Shown one piece after another: positions 45,716 to 55,372 of a stretch of 64,000 nt of DNA; the stretch's first letter is position 1; each line of letters opens with the position of its first letter. The notes below the pieces were generated by a model. The model had not been told where the DNA came from and made no database searches. It saw only the letters and a list, made by a program, of their open reading frames with translations. The DNA is from Kitasatospora fiedleri (GTDB lineage Bacteria > Actinomycetota > Actinomycetes > Streptomycetales > Streptomycetaceae): positions 1,302,001-1,366,000 of the forward strand of contig NZ_OX419519.1 in NCBI RefSeq assembly GCF_948472415.1, read 5' to 3'. The translations under genes were made by a program, and so were the position numbers.

Positions 45716-47892
45716 ATGGCGAGCACGGCGGCGGGCCGGCTGCCGGCCGAGGTCACCAGCTTCGTCGGCCGGGCCGCCGAACTCGACGAGCTGTCCGCCC
45801 TGCTGGCCCGGGCCCGGCTGGTCACGGTGACCGGCCCGGGCGGCGTCGGCAAGTCCCGCCTCGCGCTGCGCGCCGCCGCCCGGCTGGCCGACGGCTTCCC
45901 GGACGGCGCGCACCTCGCCGAGCTCTCCCCCGTGCAGGACCCGCTGCTGCTCGGCCACGCCGTGCTGGAGGCGCTGCACCTGACCGACCACACCGCCCGC
46001 CCGCCGCTGGACGTGCTGGTCGAGCAACTCGCCGACCGCCGGGCCCTGCTGGTGCTGGACGGCTGCGAGCACCTGGTCGACGCCTGCGCCGAGCTGGCGG
46101 ACGCCCTGCTGCGCGCCGCGCCCGGCCTGCGGGTGCTCGCCACCTCCCGGCAGTCGCTGCGCACCGCGGGCGAGCACCTGCTGCCGCTGGCCCCGCTGCC
46201 GTACGAGGCGGCGGCCGACGGCGGGGGCGGGGCGGCGGCGGGCCGGACCCGGAGGCGATGCTACTGTTCGCCGACCGCGCGGCGGCCGTCCGGCCGGGCT
46301 TCCGGCTGGAGGCCGGCAACCGGGCCGGGGTGGCCCTGCTCTGCCGCCGGCTGGACGGCATCCCGCTGGCCCTGGAGCTGGCCGCCGGGCGGCTGCGCGC
46401 GCTCTCCGTCGAGCAGTTGGCGGCCCGGCTGGACGACCGCTTCCGGGTGCTCACCGGCGGCGCCCGGACGGCCCCGCCCCGGCACCGCACGCTGCGCACC
46501 GCGATCGGCTGGAGCCACGAACTCTGCACCATGCAGGAACGTTTACTCTGGGCCCGCCTCTCGGTCTTCGCCGCCGGCTTCGACCTGGACGCCGTCGAGT
46601 ACGTCTGCGCCGGGCGCGGCCTGGAGCCGGACGACGTGCTCGGGCTGGTCGACTCGCTGGTCGACAAGTCCGTCCTGGAGCGCCTCGACGGCGACGGCGC
46701 CGTCCGCTTCCGGATGCTCGACACCCTGCGCGAGTACGGCGCGCACTGGCTGCGGGCCGGCGGCGACGGCCCCCGGCTGCGCCGCCGCCACCGCGACTGG
46801 TACCTCGGCGTCGCCACCTGGGGCGAGGTCGAGTGGTTCGGCCCCCGCCAGGCCGAGACCGCCGACCGCACCCGGCTCGCCCACCCCAACCTGCGCGCCG
46901 CGCTGGAGTTCTCGCTCGCCGAACCCGGCGAGGAGCAGCTCGCCCTCGTGCTGGCCGGCACCCTCTGGTACTTCTGGGTCGGCACCGGTCACCTCGGCGA
47001 GGGCCGGCACTGGCTCGACCGGGCCCTCGCGCTCGCCCCCGAACCCACCGACGCCCGGGCCAAGGCGCTCTGGGTCACCGGCTACCTCGCCACCCTCCAG
47101 GGCGACCTGGACCGGGCCCGCCCCGCCCTGGAGGAGTGCCGCCGCCAGGCCCAGGACACCGGCGACGACCGGGCGCTGGCCTACGCCGTCCACCGGCAGG
47201 GCTGCGCCGCCCTGATCGGCGACGACCCGGCCCGCGCCGCCGAGCTGTTCGAGGAGGCGCTGTGGCACTACGACACCCTCGGCGAGCTCAACTCCAACGT
47301 CCTGATGGCCAGGTTCGAACTCGCCCTCGCCCGGCTCTTCCAGGGCGACGAGGAGGGCGGCCGGGCCGGGATCGAACGGCTCCGGGAGACCTGCGAGGAG
47401 CACGGCGAGCAGTGGGCGTACGGCTACTGCCTGTACGCGATGGCCTTCGCCCGGCGGCAGGCCGGCGACCTGCGGACGGCCCGGACCCTGGCCCGCGAGT
47501 CGATGCGGCTCAACCACCTGTTCCGCGACCTGCTGGGCATCGTGCTGGCGATGGACCTGCTGGCCCTGCTGGCCACCGAGGGCGCGGACGCCGACCTGCG
47601 CGAGGCCCGGGTCCTGCAGGGCGCCGCGCACCGGCTCTGGCGGGCCGTCGGCACCCCGTTCTTCGGCTCCCGCTCCTTCAACGGCCCGCACCTGGAGTGC
47701 GAGCGGCGCGCCCGGGCGGGCCTCGGCGGCGAGGAGCACGCGGCGGCCTTCCGGCTCGGCTCCCGGCTCGGCCTGGACGCCGCCGTCCGCCGCGCCCTCG
47801 ACCCGCCCGCGGCGGACGGCCCCGGGGAACGGGAAACGCCCCCGCGGTCCGAGGACCGGGGGGGCGTTCCGCTCGCGGGTCAGCGCGAGTAG
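45716..47892 (+). CDS. NB-ARC/AfsR-like ATPase with TPR-type C-terminus, no DNA-binding domain (one frameshift)
   Basis: About 725 residues after repair. The N-terminal NB-ARC ATPase has FVGRAAELDELSAL, P-loop VTGPGGVGKSRLALRAAARL, Walker B LLVLDGCEHL and the sensor LRVLATSRQSL. After a one-base loss at about 46243 (GGGCCGGACC to GGGCCCGGACC) it continues PEAMLLFADRAA, GIPLALELAAGRLRALSVEQ, HRTLRTAIGWSHEL and MLDTLREYGAHW, then tetratricopeptide-like helices. The LuxR or SARP DNA-binding domain found in many relatives is absent, so it may signal through a partner. Its last 13 bp overlap the converging rpsD gene, and its final residues are encoded by the rpsD terminator. Confidence 0.85.
47832..47870 (-). 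terminator. Terminator after rpsD
   Basis: An 18- to 19-bp nearly perfect stem with the tip CGGTCC-TC-GGACCG, 10 bp past the rpsD stop. It lies inside the 3' end of the converging ATPase reading frame. Confidence 0.85.
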
Positions 47893-48494
47893 TACTCGAC
47901 GACGAGCTGCTCGTCGCAGACGACCGGAACCTCGCGGCGCTGCGGCGCGCGGTCCAGGCGGAAGGCCAGGGCCTTCAGGTTGACCTCGAGGTACTTCGGG
48001 GTCTGGCCCTCGCCGGCGTTGCCGCCCTCACGAGCCACCTGGAAGGGGACCTTCTCCTTGGACTTGTCCTTCACCGTGACGACGTAGCCCGGCTTCATCT
48101 GGAACGACGGCTTGTTGACCTTCGAGCCGTTGACCTCGATGTGACCGTGCACGACCATCTGGCGGGCCTGGTAGATGGTGCGGGCGATGCCCGAACGCAG
48201 GACCAGGGAGTCGAGGCGGACCTCCAGCAGGGCGACGAGCGCCTCGCCGGTCTTGCCCTCGACCTTCTTGGCGGCCTCGAAGGCACGCGCCATCTGCTTC
48301 TCGCTGAGGTCGTACTGCGCGCGCAGACGCTGCTTCTCGGTCAGACGGACCTTGTAGTCAGAGTTCTGCTTGCGGCCACGGCCGTGCTGGCCGGGCGGGT
48401 ACGGACGGGCCTCGAAGTACTTGACGGACTTCGGGGTCAGCGGAACGCCGAGAGCACGGGCGATCTTGACCTTGGGGCGCTTCTGGTTCGCCAT
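47880..48494 (-). CDS. rpsD: 30S ribosomal protein S4
   Basis: Primary 16S rRNA-binding protein that starts assembly of the small-subunit body. 204 residues: RALGVPLTPKSVKYFEARPY, GQHGRGRKQNSDYKVRLTEK, and the S4 RNA-binding domain RLDSLVLRSGIARTIYQARQ with VVHGHIEVNG. It has no zinc-binding cysteine cluster at the N-terminus. It stands alone, away from the alpha operon, as in other streptomycetes, with a long leader. Confidence 0.97.
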   Translation of the reverse strand: MANQKRPKVKIARALGVPLTPKSVKYFEARPYPPGQHGRGRKQNSDYKVRLTEKQRLRAQYDLSEKQMARAFEAAKKVEGKTGEALVALLEVRLDSLVLRSGIARTIYQARQMVVHGHIEVNGSKVNKPSFQMKPGYVVTVKDKSKEKVPFQVAREGGNAGEGQTPKYLEVNLKALAFRLDRAPQRREVPVVCDEQLVVEYYSR

Positions 48495-48799
48495 GTTTCC
48501 TTTTCCTGTTCAGATACGGCTGTCACCAGGTGTTGACGGAGGACGCTTCTCGCGGCCCGGAGAAAAACCGCCCGTTGCCGGACGGTCAGCCGCTCTCCGC
48601 GACCGGGCACTATGTGCTTGCACACGGGGCACCCACGACCGGGAAGGGTGGTGGGAGGCCCGCGACACCGAAGACCGGTGCACGCCGCTCCTGGGGGAAC
48701 TCCCTCGCGGGAGGCCCCGGTTCGGTGCCCCGCTGGTGCGGCCGGTCGCTCCTCGCGGAACCCCGGGCCCGGGACACACCCCCCTACTATACGGGACGG
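48495..48799 (-). promoter_or_regulatory. Long rpsD leader with a strong -10 at its far end
   Basis: A 305-bp gap between rpsD and rarA with no gene. At 48786-48791 the minus strand reads TATAGT, an excellent -10 element (the -35 is weak). A start about 7 bases downstream would give rpsD a leader of roughly 285 nucleotides with several GC-rich hairpins, for example around 48555-48600 and 48710-48770. S4 controls its own synthesis through leader structures in other bacteria; whether that happens here is inference. Confidence 0.45.
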
Positions 48800-50149
48800 T
48801 CACTCCCCCTTGAGCCGGGCCCTGGTCCACTCCGCGATGTCCGCGTACCGGGCCTCGCCGCCCCGCCTGGTCGGCCGGTAGTACTCCTTGCCGTGCACCT
48901 CGTCCGGCGCGTACTGCTGCGCGGCGATGCCCTCCGGCAGGTCGTGCGGGTACTGGTACCCCTTGCCGTGCCCGAGCTTCTTCGCCCCGCCGTAGTGCGC
49001 GTCCCGCAGGTGCGCGGGCACCGCGCCGGCCAGGCCCTGCCGGACGTCGGCCAGGGCGGCGTCGATGGCCAGGTACGCGGCGTTCGACTTGGGTGCCAGG
49101 GCCAGCGCGATCGCCGCCTGGGAGAGGATGATCCGGGCCTCCGGGAAGCCGATCAGCGCGACCGCCTGGGCGGCGGCCACCGCGGTGGACAGCGCCGTCG
49201 GGTCGGCCAGGCCGACGTCCTCGCTGGCGGAGATCATCAGGCGGCGGGCGATGAAGCGCGGGTCCTCCCCGGCCTCGATCATCCGGGCCAGGTAGTGCAG
49301 CGTGGCGTCCACGTCGCTGCCGCGGATCGACTTGATCAGCGCGCTCGCCACGTCGTAGTGCTGGTCGCCGTCCCGGTCGTAGCGCACCGCGGCCTGGTTG
49401 ACCGCCGTCTCGGTCGCCGCCAGGGTCAGCAGCTTCTCCCCCTGCTCCAGCGCCGCCCCGGCCGCCGCCTCCAGCGTGGTCAGCGCCCGCCGGGCGTCGC
49501 CCCCGGCCAGCCGCACCAGGTGGTCCTCGGCCTCCGCGCTCAGCTCCACGCTGCCGCCCAGGCCCCGCTCGTCGGTGGTGGCGCGGCGCAGCAGGGTGCG
49601 GACGTCCTCGTCGGTGAGGGACTCCAGGGTGAGCAGCAGGCTCCGCGACAGCAGCGGGGAGATGACCGAGAAGTACGGGTTCTCGGTGGTCGCGGCGATC
49701 AGGGTGACCCAGCGGTTCTCCACGGCGGGCAGCAGCGAGTCCTGCTGGGCCTTGGAGAAGCGGTGGATCTCGTCCAGGAACAGCACCGTCTCCCGGCCGC
49801 TCATCCCGACCGCCCGCCGGGCGCCCTCGATCACCGCCCGGACCTCCTTGACGCCGTGCGTGATCGCCGAGAGCTCGACGAACCGGCCCTCCACCGCCTG
49901 GCTGATCACGTGCGCCAGCGTGGTCTTGCCGGTGCCGGGCGGCCCCCAGAGGATCACCGAGCTGGTGGCCGCCGGGCCGCGCGACCCGGCGACCAGCCGG
50001 CGCAGCGGCGAGCCCTCCTTGAGCAGCTGCCGCTGCCCGGCCACCTCGTCCAGCGTCCGCGGCCGCATCCGCACCGCGAGCGGGGCGCGCCCCGGCTCGG
50101 CGCTCTGGCGTTCCTCGGCGGCATGGGTGAAAAGGTCGGGCTCGTCCAC
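48800..50149 (-). CDS. rarA: Replication-associated recombination protein A (MgsA/Mgs1-type AAA+ ATPase)
   Basis: AAA+ ATPase of the clamp-loader group acting at stalled forks. 449 residues: [16 protein letters not shown], Walker [19 protein letters not shown], Walker [21 protein letters not shown], sensor [19 protein letters not shown], then the tetramerisation C-terminus ending [20 protein letters not shown] start at 50147-50149. The order next to rpsD and a short gap to aspS/hisS are usual in actinomycetes. Confidence 0.96.
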   Translation of the reverse strand: MDEPDLFTHAAEERQSAEPGRAPLAVRMRPRTLDEVAGQRQLLKEGSPLRRLVAGSRGPAATSSVILWGPPGTGKTTLAHVISQAVEGRFVELSAITHGVKEVRAVIEGARRAVGMSGRETVLFLDEIHRFSKAQQDSLLPAVENRWVTLIAATTENPYFSVISPLLSRSLLLTLESLTDEDVRTLLRRATTDERGLGGSVELSAEAEDHLVRLAGGDARRALTTLEAAAGAALEQGEKLLTLAATETAVNQAAVRYDRDGDQHYDVASALIKSIRGSDVDATLHYLARMIEAGEDPRFIARRLMISASEDVGLADPTALSTAVAAAQAVALIGFPEARIILSQAAIALALAPKSNAAYLAIDAALADVRQGLAGAVPAHLRDAHYGGAKKLGHGKGYQYPHDLPEGIAAQQYAPDEVHGKEYYRPTRRGGEARYADIAEWTRARLKGE

Positions 50150-50202
50150 GCCCCGAGCCTATGCGACGGCTCCGACAGCCGGCCCCGGCCGGGGCCGGGC
50201 CG

Positions 50203-50823
50203 TCATTCGAAGCGTTCCGGGTCGCCCGCGCCGTAGCGGACGATCTCCGGCACCCCGTCGGAGAAGTCGACGACCGTCGTCGGCACCGTCCCGCAGTCGC
50301 CGGAGTCGACCACCGCGTCCAGCACGTGGTCGAGGCGCTCCTTGATCTCCCAGCCCTGCGTCATCGGCTCCTCCTCGCCGGGCAGCAGCAGGGTGCTGGA
50401 GACCATGGGTTCGCCGAGTTCGGCCAGCAGCGCCTGGGTGACGGCGTGGTCGGGGATGCGGACGCCGACGGTCTTCTTCTTCGGGTGCAGCAGCCGGCGC
50501 GGCACCTCCCTGGTGGCGGGGAGGATGAAGGTGTAGCTGCCGGGCGTCGCGGCCTTGACGGCGCGGAAGACGTTGTTGTCGAGCTGGGCGAACTTGCCCA
50601 GCTGGGCGAAGTCCTGGCACATCAGGGTGAAGTGGTGGCGGTCGTCGAGCCGCCGGATGGTGCGGATGCGGTCCAGGGCCTCCCGGTTGTCGAGGCGACA
50701 GCCGAGGGCGAAACAGGAGTCGGTCGGGTACGCGATGAGGGCGCCGTCCCGGAGGCTCGCCACCACGGTGCCGACGGTGCGCGGCTGGGGCGTCTCGGGG
50801 TGCACGTCGAAGTACTTCGCCAT
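50203..50823 (-). CDS. YciO/YrdC/Sua5-family protein
   Basis: 206 residues: AKYFDVHPETPQPRTVGTVV, then AYPTDSCFALGCRLDNREAL and RRLDDRHHFTLMCQDFAQLG. The YrdC/Sua5 fold binds L-threonine and ATP to make threonylcarbamoyl-AMP for tRNA t6A. The YciO subgroup, which this length and the DDRHHFTL motif favour, may not do that reaction in vivo. It lies 9 bp after the ppk2 stop, so the two are probably co-transcribed. Confidence 0.88.
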   Translation of the reverse strand: MAKYFDVHPETPQPRTVGTVVASLRDGALIAYPTDSCFALGCRLDNREALDRIRTIRRLDDRHHFTLMCQDFAQLGKFAQLDNNVFRAVKAATPGSYTFILPATREVPRRLLHPKKKTVGVRIPDHAVTQALLAELGEPMVSSTLLLPGEEEPMTQGWEIKERLDHVLDAVVDSGDCGTVPTTVVDFSDGVPEIVRYGAGDPERFE

Positions 50824-50832
50824 TGCTCGACC

Positions 50833-51732
50833 CTACTTCCCGGCCTGCGCCAGCACCGTCGCGGCGTGGTCGAAGACGTACTTCTGCAGGTCCCGCGGCG
50901 GGCGCTGGTAGCCGCGCGGCTCGGGGCGGGGCGGCAGGGCGACGGCGGGCCTGACCACCTCGTGGTACGGGACGGTGGACAGCAGGTGGGCGATCATGTT
51001 GATCCGGGCGCGCCGCTTGTCGTCGCTCTCGACCACGTTCCAGGGTGACTCGGGGATGTCGGTGTAGACGAACATCTCGTCCTTGGCCCGCGAGTAGTCC
51101 TCCCACCGGGTGAGGGACTCGACGTCCATCGGGGAGAGCTTCCACTGCCGCATCGGGTCGTGCAGCCGGTCGCGGAAGCGGCGCTCCTGCTCGACGTCGC
51201 TGACCGAGAACCAGTACTTGCGCAGCAGGATGCCGGCCTCGACCAGCATCCGCTCGAAGGTGGGGCACTGGTGCAGGAACTGCCAGTACTCCTCGTCGGT
51301 GCAGAAGCCCATCACCTTCTCGACGCCCGCCCGGTTGTACCAGGAGCGGTCGAACAGCACCATCTCGCCGGCCGCCGGGAGCTGTTCGACGTAGCGCTGG
51401 AAGTACCACTGGCCGCGCTGGCGCTCGGTGGGGGCGGGCAGGGCGACCACCCGGGCGATCCGGGGGTTGAGGAACTCGGTGACGCGCTTGATCGCGCCGC
51501 CCTTGCCGGCCGCGTCCCGGCCCTCGAAGACGACCACCATCCGGACGCCCTCGGTGCGCACCCACTCCTGGAGCATGACCAGTTCGCGCTGGAGGCGGAG
51601 CAGCTCGTCCTCGTAGAGCTTCCTGGGCATCCGCTCGGCCCGGCGGGGCTTCTTGCCCGCCCTGCCCGCGCCGCCCGCCTTGCCTGTGCTGCTGCCCGCC
51701 CTGCCCGCCTTGCCTGTGCTGGGTGCCGCCAC
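50833..51732 (-). CDS. ppk2: Polyphosphate kinase 2
   Basis: Uses polyphosphate to phosphorylate nucleotides (or the reverse). 299 residues: Walker A VFEGRDAAGKGGAIKRVTEF, RGQWYFQRYVEQLPAAGEMV, Walker B/lid FDRSWYNRAGVEKVMGF and WKLSPMDVES. The N-terminal 30 residues are low complexity (STGKAGRAGSSTGKAGGAG), encoded by a 30-bp direct repeat at 51673-51721, which may vary in length. The true start could be a later codon near MPRKLYEDEL. Confidence 0.94.
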   Translation of the reverse strand: MAAPSTGKAGRAGSSTGKAGGAGRAGKKPRRAERMPRKLYEDELLRLQRELVMLQEWVRTEGVRMVVVFEGRDAAGKGGAIKRVTEFLNPRIARVVALPAPTERQRGQWYFQRYVEQLPAAGEMVLFDRSWYNRAGVEKVMGFCTDEEYWQFLHQCPTFERMLVEAGILLRKYWFSVSDVEQERRFRDRLHDPMRQWKLSPMDVESLTRWEDYSRAKDEMFVYTDIPESPWNVVESDDKRRARINMIAHLLSTVPYHEVVRPAVALPPRPEPRGYQRPPRDLQKYVFDHAATVLAQAGK

Positions 51733-51948
51733 GGGTGTGCCCTCCGCTCACCGGGTCGTCGACGCTGACGATCCCTCAGGCTAAGGGCCGCCGGGCGCCG
51801 CCGCAGTTCGGGCGGCCCACGGGCACCCCTCCCCGGCGGGCACCGGCGGTCCCCCGTGCCGCCGGTGCCGTGCGCGCCGGGGAAGGCCGGACCACTCTGC
51901 GGCACCCCCGGGGCCCGGGTCCAATGCCTTGCTCCATAACCTGGGGGC

Positions 51949-52914
51949 ATGGATGTGGACACCCGGATGCTGCGCTACCTGACCGCGGTCGCCGAGGAGG
52001 GCCAGCTGACCGCGGCCGCGGCCCGGCTGGGGGTGAGCCAGCCGACGCTGACCCGGCAGGTCAGGGCGCTGGAGCGGCAGCTGGGGGTGGAGCTGTTCCG
52101 GCGCTCGCGGACCGGGGCGGTGCCGACCGCGGCGGGCGCGGAGCTGGTGGCGCGGGCCGCGGAGCTGCTGGCGGGCTGGGAGGGGGCGCTGCGGGCGACC
52201 AGGCTGGCGGCGGCGGAGGCCGGCGGGGAGCTGCGGGTGGGCTTCGAGGGGTCGACGATCAACCTGCTGGGCCGGGCGGTGGTGAAGGACTTCACCCGCC
52301 GGATGCCGGGCTGGCGGGTGCGGCTGCGGCAGAACGACTGGTTCGACGAGTCCTCCGGCCTGGCCTCGGGCGAGCTGGACCTGGCGCTGTGGCACGCCCC
52401 GGCGTCGATGGCCGAGCGGTACGCGCACGCGCCGCTGGGCACCGAGGAGCGCTGGGTGGTGCTGGCGGCCGACCACCGGCTGGCGGCCCGGACCGCGCTG
52501 GACGCGGCGGAGCTGTGGGACGAGCCGTTCGTGGCGATCCCGGAGCAGGCCGGGGTGTGGCGGGAGTACTGGCTGGGCGCGCCGGAGCGCGGCGGGCGGC
52601 CGGTGCGGATCGGGGCGGTGGCGCACAACGCGGACGAGTGGATGGCCGCGGTGGCCTGCGGGCAGGGGGTGGGGTTCGCGCCGCGCGCGGTGGGCCGCTG
52701 GGCGAGCCGCCCGGACGTGCGCTGCCTGCCGGTGCGCGGGCTGGGGCCGAGCCTGGTGGGGCTGTTCCGGGCGCCGGGGCGGGCGGAGACGCCGGCCATG
52801 GCGGCGTTCGCGGAGTCCTGCCGGCTGCACCTGGAGGTGCAGTTCCGGGCGACCGGTGGCGGCCGGTCGGTCCCGGAGGCGGGCGCTCAGACCTCGGCGA
52901 ACGGCGCGGGGTAG
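51949..52914 (+). CDS. LysR-family transcriptional regulator
   Basis: 321 residues. Winged helix-turn-helix at 5-65: MLRYLTAVAEEGQLTAAAAR and LGVSQPTLTRQVRALERQLG, then a type 2 periplasmic-binding-like effector domain (about 90-300), which is tryptophan-rich near RLRQNDWFDESSGLASGELD. The effector is unknown. No divergent partner gene is adjacent (ppk2 lies on the other side of a 216-bp gap). Its last 28 bp overlap the converging GNAT gene. Confidence 0.92.
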   Translation: MDVDTRMLRYLTAVAEEGQLTAAAARLGVSQPTLTRQVRALERQLGVELFRRSRTGAVPTAAGAELVARAAELLAGWEGALRATRLAAAEAGGELRVGFEGSTINLLGRAVVKDFTRRMPGWRVRLRQNDWFDESSGLASGELDLALWHAPASMAERYAHAPLGTEERWVVLAADHRLAARTALDAAELWDEPFVAIPEQAGVWREYWLGAPERGGRPVRIGAVAHNADEWMAAVACGQGVGFAPRAVGRWASRPDVRCLPVRGLGPSLVGLFRAPGRAETPAMAAFAESCRLHLEVQFRATGGGRSVPEAGAQTSANGAG

Positions 52915-53393
52915 CGGCACATCCCGTGCGGGACGCCGCCGGCGCCGGGCAGCGGCAGGGCCTGGAAGTACCCGTCGGGGACGTCGAAGGGCCCGGTGAT
53001 GCGGTGCCCGGAGGCGGGCGCGAAGCCGAACCGGCCGTAGTAGCCCGGGTCGCCGAGCACCACCACGACCCGCTCGCCGGCCTCGGCGGCGGCGGCCAGC
53101 GCGGCCCGCACCACGGCGGTGCCGACGCCCTTGCGCTGCCACTCGGGGGCGACCGCGACGGGCGCGAGGGCCAGGCCCCGGCCGTTGCCGATCCGCAGCC
53201 GGGTGAGCAGGGCGTGGCCGATGACGACCTCGCGCTCGTCCACGGCGACCAGGGACAAGGCGGGCAGCCAGGCGGCGTCGCGGCGCAGCGCGTCCACCAG
53301 GTCCGCCTCTTCGGGGCCTGGGAAGGCCGCCATGTGCACCCGCCGGGTCTCGGCGGTGTCGGTGGGGAGTTCAACTCTGGTGCGTACGGTCAT
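52887..53393 (-). CDS. GNAT-family N-acetyltransferase
   Basis: 168 residues with the acetyl-CoA loop VAVAPEWQRKGVGTAVVRAA and LGDPGYYGRFGFAPASGHRI, the YhbS-type subgroup, in which PxYYxRFGF is common. The substrate is unknown. The ATG at 53391-53393 is chosen because the family starts with about this many residues before the fold. Tail-to-tail overlap with the LysR gene. Confidence 0.9.
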   Translation of the reverse strand: MTVRTRVELPTDTAETRRVHMAAFPGPEEADLVDALRRDAAWLPALSLVAVDEREVVIGHALLTRLRIGNGRGLALAPVAVAPEWQRKGVGTAVVRAALAAAAEAGERVVVVLGDPGYYGRFGFAPASGHRITGPFDVPDGYFQALPLPGAGGVPHGMCRYPAPFAEV

Positions 53394-53548
53394 CCTTGAT
53401 CCCTCGTGCGCCCTGCACCCCGTTGTGCAGCGGTCCGGCCCCGGGCGGTGGCAGCCTACTCCTGGTGGGCGCGCACCGGCCGGGGCCGGGACGAATCGTG
53501 ATCTCCGTGATGCCCCGTCAGAACTCGGCGGGGCACCCGGGGCGGGGG

Positions 53549-55372
53549 TCAGGCGGTGGGCTCGGCCTCGCTCCCGGCACCGGCCTTGGCGGCGTCCTTG
53601 GCGTCCTTGGCGTTGTCCTTGGCCTTGGGCTGGGCGTCCACCCCGGCCTCGCGGCGCTGGGCCGGAGTGATGGGGGTGGGGGCGCCGGTCAGCGGGTCGC
53701 CGCCGGTGGAGGTCTTCGGGAAGGCGATGACGTCCCGGATGGTGTCGTAGCCGCCCAGCAGGGTGACCACGCGGTCCAGGCCGAGCGCGATGCCGCCGTG
53801 CGGCGGCGGGCCGTAGTTGAAGGCGTCCAGCAGGAAGCCGAACTGCGCGGCGGCCTCCTCCTCGGACAGGCCGATCGCGTCGAACGCCCGCTTCTGCACG
53901 TCGCGCTGGTGGATGCGGATCGAACCGCCGCCCAGCTCCGAGCCGTTGAGCACCAGGTCGTAGGCGTTGGAGAGCGCGCTGCCCGGGTCGGTGTCGAAGG
54001 TGGCCAGCGACTCGGCGGTCGGCGCGGTGAAGGGGTGGTGCACGGCGTGCCAGCCCTGGAACTCGCCCTTGTCGTCCTCGATCGGCTCGAACATCGGGAA
54101 GTCCACGACCCAGAGGAAGGCCCACTGCGACTCGTCGATCAGCCCGCAGCGGCGGCCGATCTCCAGGCGGGCGGCGCCGAGCAGCTCCTGCGAGGGGGTC
54201 TTCTTGCCGGCCGCGAAGAACACCGCGTCGCCGGGCTTGGCGCCCGCGGCGGCGGCCAGGCCGGCCAGGTGCTCCTCGGACAGGTTCTTGGCGACCGGGC
54301 CGCGCAGCTCGCCGGTCTCGGCGTCCACCAGGACGTACGCGAGGCCGCGGGCGCCGCGGGCCTTGGCCCAGTCCTGCCAGGCGTCGAGCTGCTTGCGGGG
54401 CTGCGAGGCGCCGCCGGGCATCACGACCGCGCCGACGTACGGGGCCTGGAAGACCCGGAACCCGGTGCCCTTGAAGTACTCGGTCAGGTCGGTGAGCTCC
54501 TGGCCGAAGCGGACGTCCGGCTTGTCGGAGCCGTAGCGCGCCATCGCGTCGGCGTAGGTCAGGCGGGGCAGCGGGTTCGGGATCTCGTACCCGTGCACCT
54601 CCTGCCAGATCCGGCCGACGATCTTCTCGCCGAGGGCCAGCACGTCCTCCTGGTCGACGAAGGACGCCTCGACGTCGAGCTGGGTGAACTCGGGCTGCCG
54701 GTCGGCGCGGAAGTCCTCGTCGCGGAAGCAGCGGGCGATCTGGTAGTAGCGCTCCATGCCGGCCACCATCAGCAGCTGCTTGAACAGCTGCGGCGACTGC
54801 GGCAGGGCGTACCAGTGGCCCGGCTGGAGGCGGACCGGGACGAGGAAGTCGCGGGCGCCCTCGGGGGTGGAGCGGGTCAGGTACGGGGTCTCGATGTCGA
54901 GGTAGTCGTTCTCCTCCATCACCGTGCGGATGATGTGGTTGACCTTCGAGCGCAGCCGCAGCGCGCGGGCCGGGCCCTCGCGGCGCAGGTCGAGGTAGCG
55001 GTAGCGCAGCCGCACCTCCTCGTTGACCGAGCCGGGCTCGTACTCGGCGACCTGGAACGGCAGCGGCGCGGCCTCGGACAGCACCTCGATGGACTCCACG
55101 ACGACCTCGACCGCGCCGGTCGGGATGTCGGGGTTCTCGTTGCCCTCGGGGCGGACCCGGACCTCGCCGGTCACCTTCACGCAGTACTCGGACCGCAGCC
55201 CGTGCACCGACTCCAGGTCGCGGACCACGACCTGCACGGTGCCCGAGGCGTCCCGCAGGTCGATGAAGGCCACGCCGCCGTGGTCACGGCGGCGGGCCAC
55301 CCAGCCGGCCAGGGTGACGGTGGTGCCGGCGTGCTCCGCGCGGAGCGTGCCCGCGTCGTGCGTGCGGATCAC
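53549..55372 (-). CDS. aspS: Aspartyl-tRNA synthetase, probably non-discriminating type
   Basis: 607 residues, bacterial type: N-terminal OB fold ([20 protein letters not shown]), catalytic core with [49 protein letters not shown], the bacterial GAD insertion, and motif 3 [14 protein letters not shown] charged, repetitive tail after residue 575 ([18 protein letters not shown]) is unusual and probably disordered. The GTG start overlaps the hisS stop by 4 bp. Whether it also charges tRNA-Asn depends on absent AsnRS and is not decided here. Confidence 0.96.
   Translation of the reverse strand: MIRTHDAGTLRAEHAGTTVTLAGWVARRRDHGGVAFIDLRDASGTVQVVVRDLESVHGLRSEYCVKVTGEVRVRPEGNENPDIPTGAVEVVVESIEVLSEAAPLPFQVAEYEPGSVNEEVRLRYRYLDLRREGPARALRLRSKVNHIIRTVMEENDYLDIETPYLTRSTPEGARDFLVPVRLQPGHWYALPQSPQLFKQLLMVAGMERYYQIARCFRDEDFRADRQPEFTQLDVEASFVDQEDVLALGEKIVGRIWQEVHGYEIPNPLPRLTYADAMARYGSDKPDVRFGQELTDLTEYFKGTGFRVFQAPYVGAVVMPGGASQPRKQLDAWQDWAKARGARGLAYVLVDAETGELRGPVAKNLSEEHLAGLAAAAGAKPGDAVFFAAGKKTPSQELLGAARLEIGRRCGLIDESQWAFLWVVDFPMFEPIEDDKGEFQGWHAVHHPFTAPTAESLATFDTDPGSALSNAYDLVLNGSELGGGSIRIHQRDVQKRAFDAIGLSEEEAAAQFGFLLDAFNYGPPPHGGIALGLDRVVTLLGGYDTIRDVIAFPKTSTGGDPLTGAPTPITPAQRREAGVDAQPKAKDNAKDAKDAAKAGAGSEAEPTA

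Noticed and set aside
52915..53548. The divergent-looking LysR/GNAT pair as an operator-linked regulator and target
   Set aside because: The two genes converge and overlap at their 3' ends, so they do not share a promoter.
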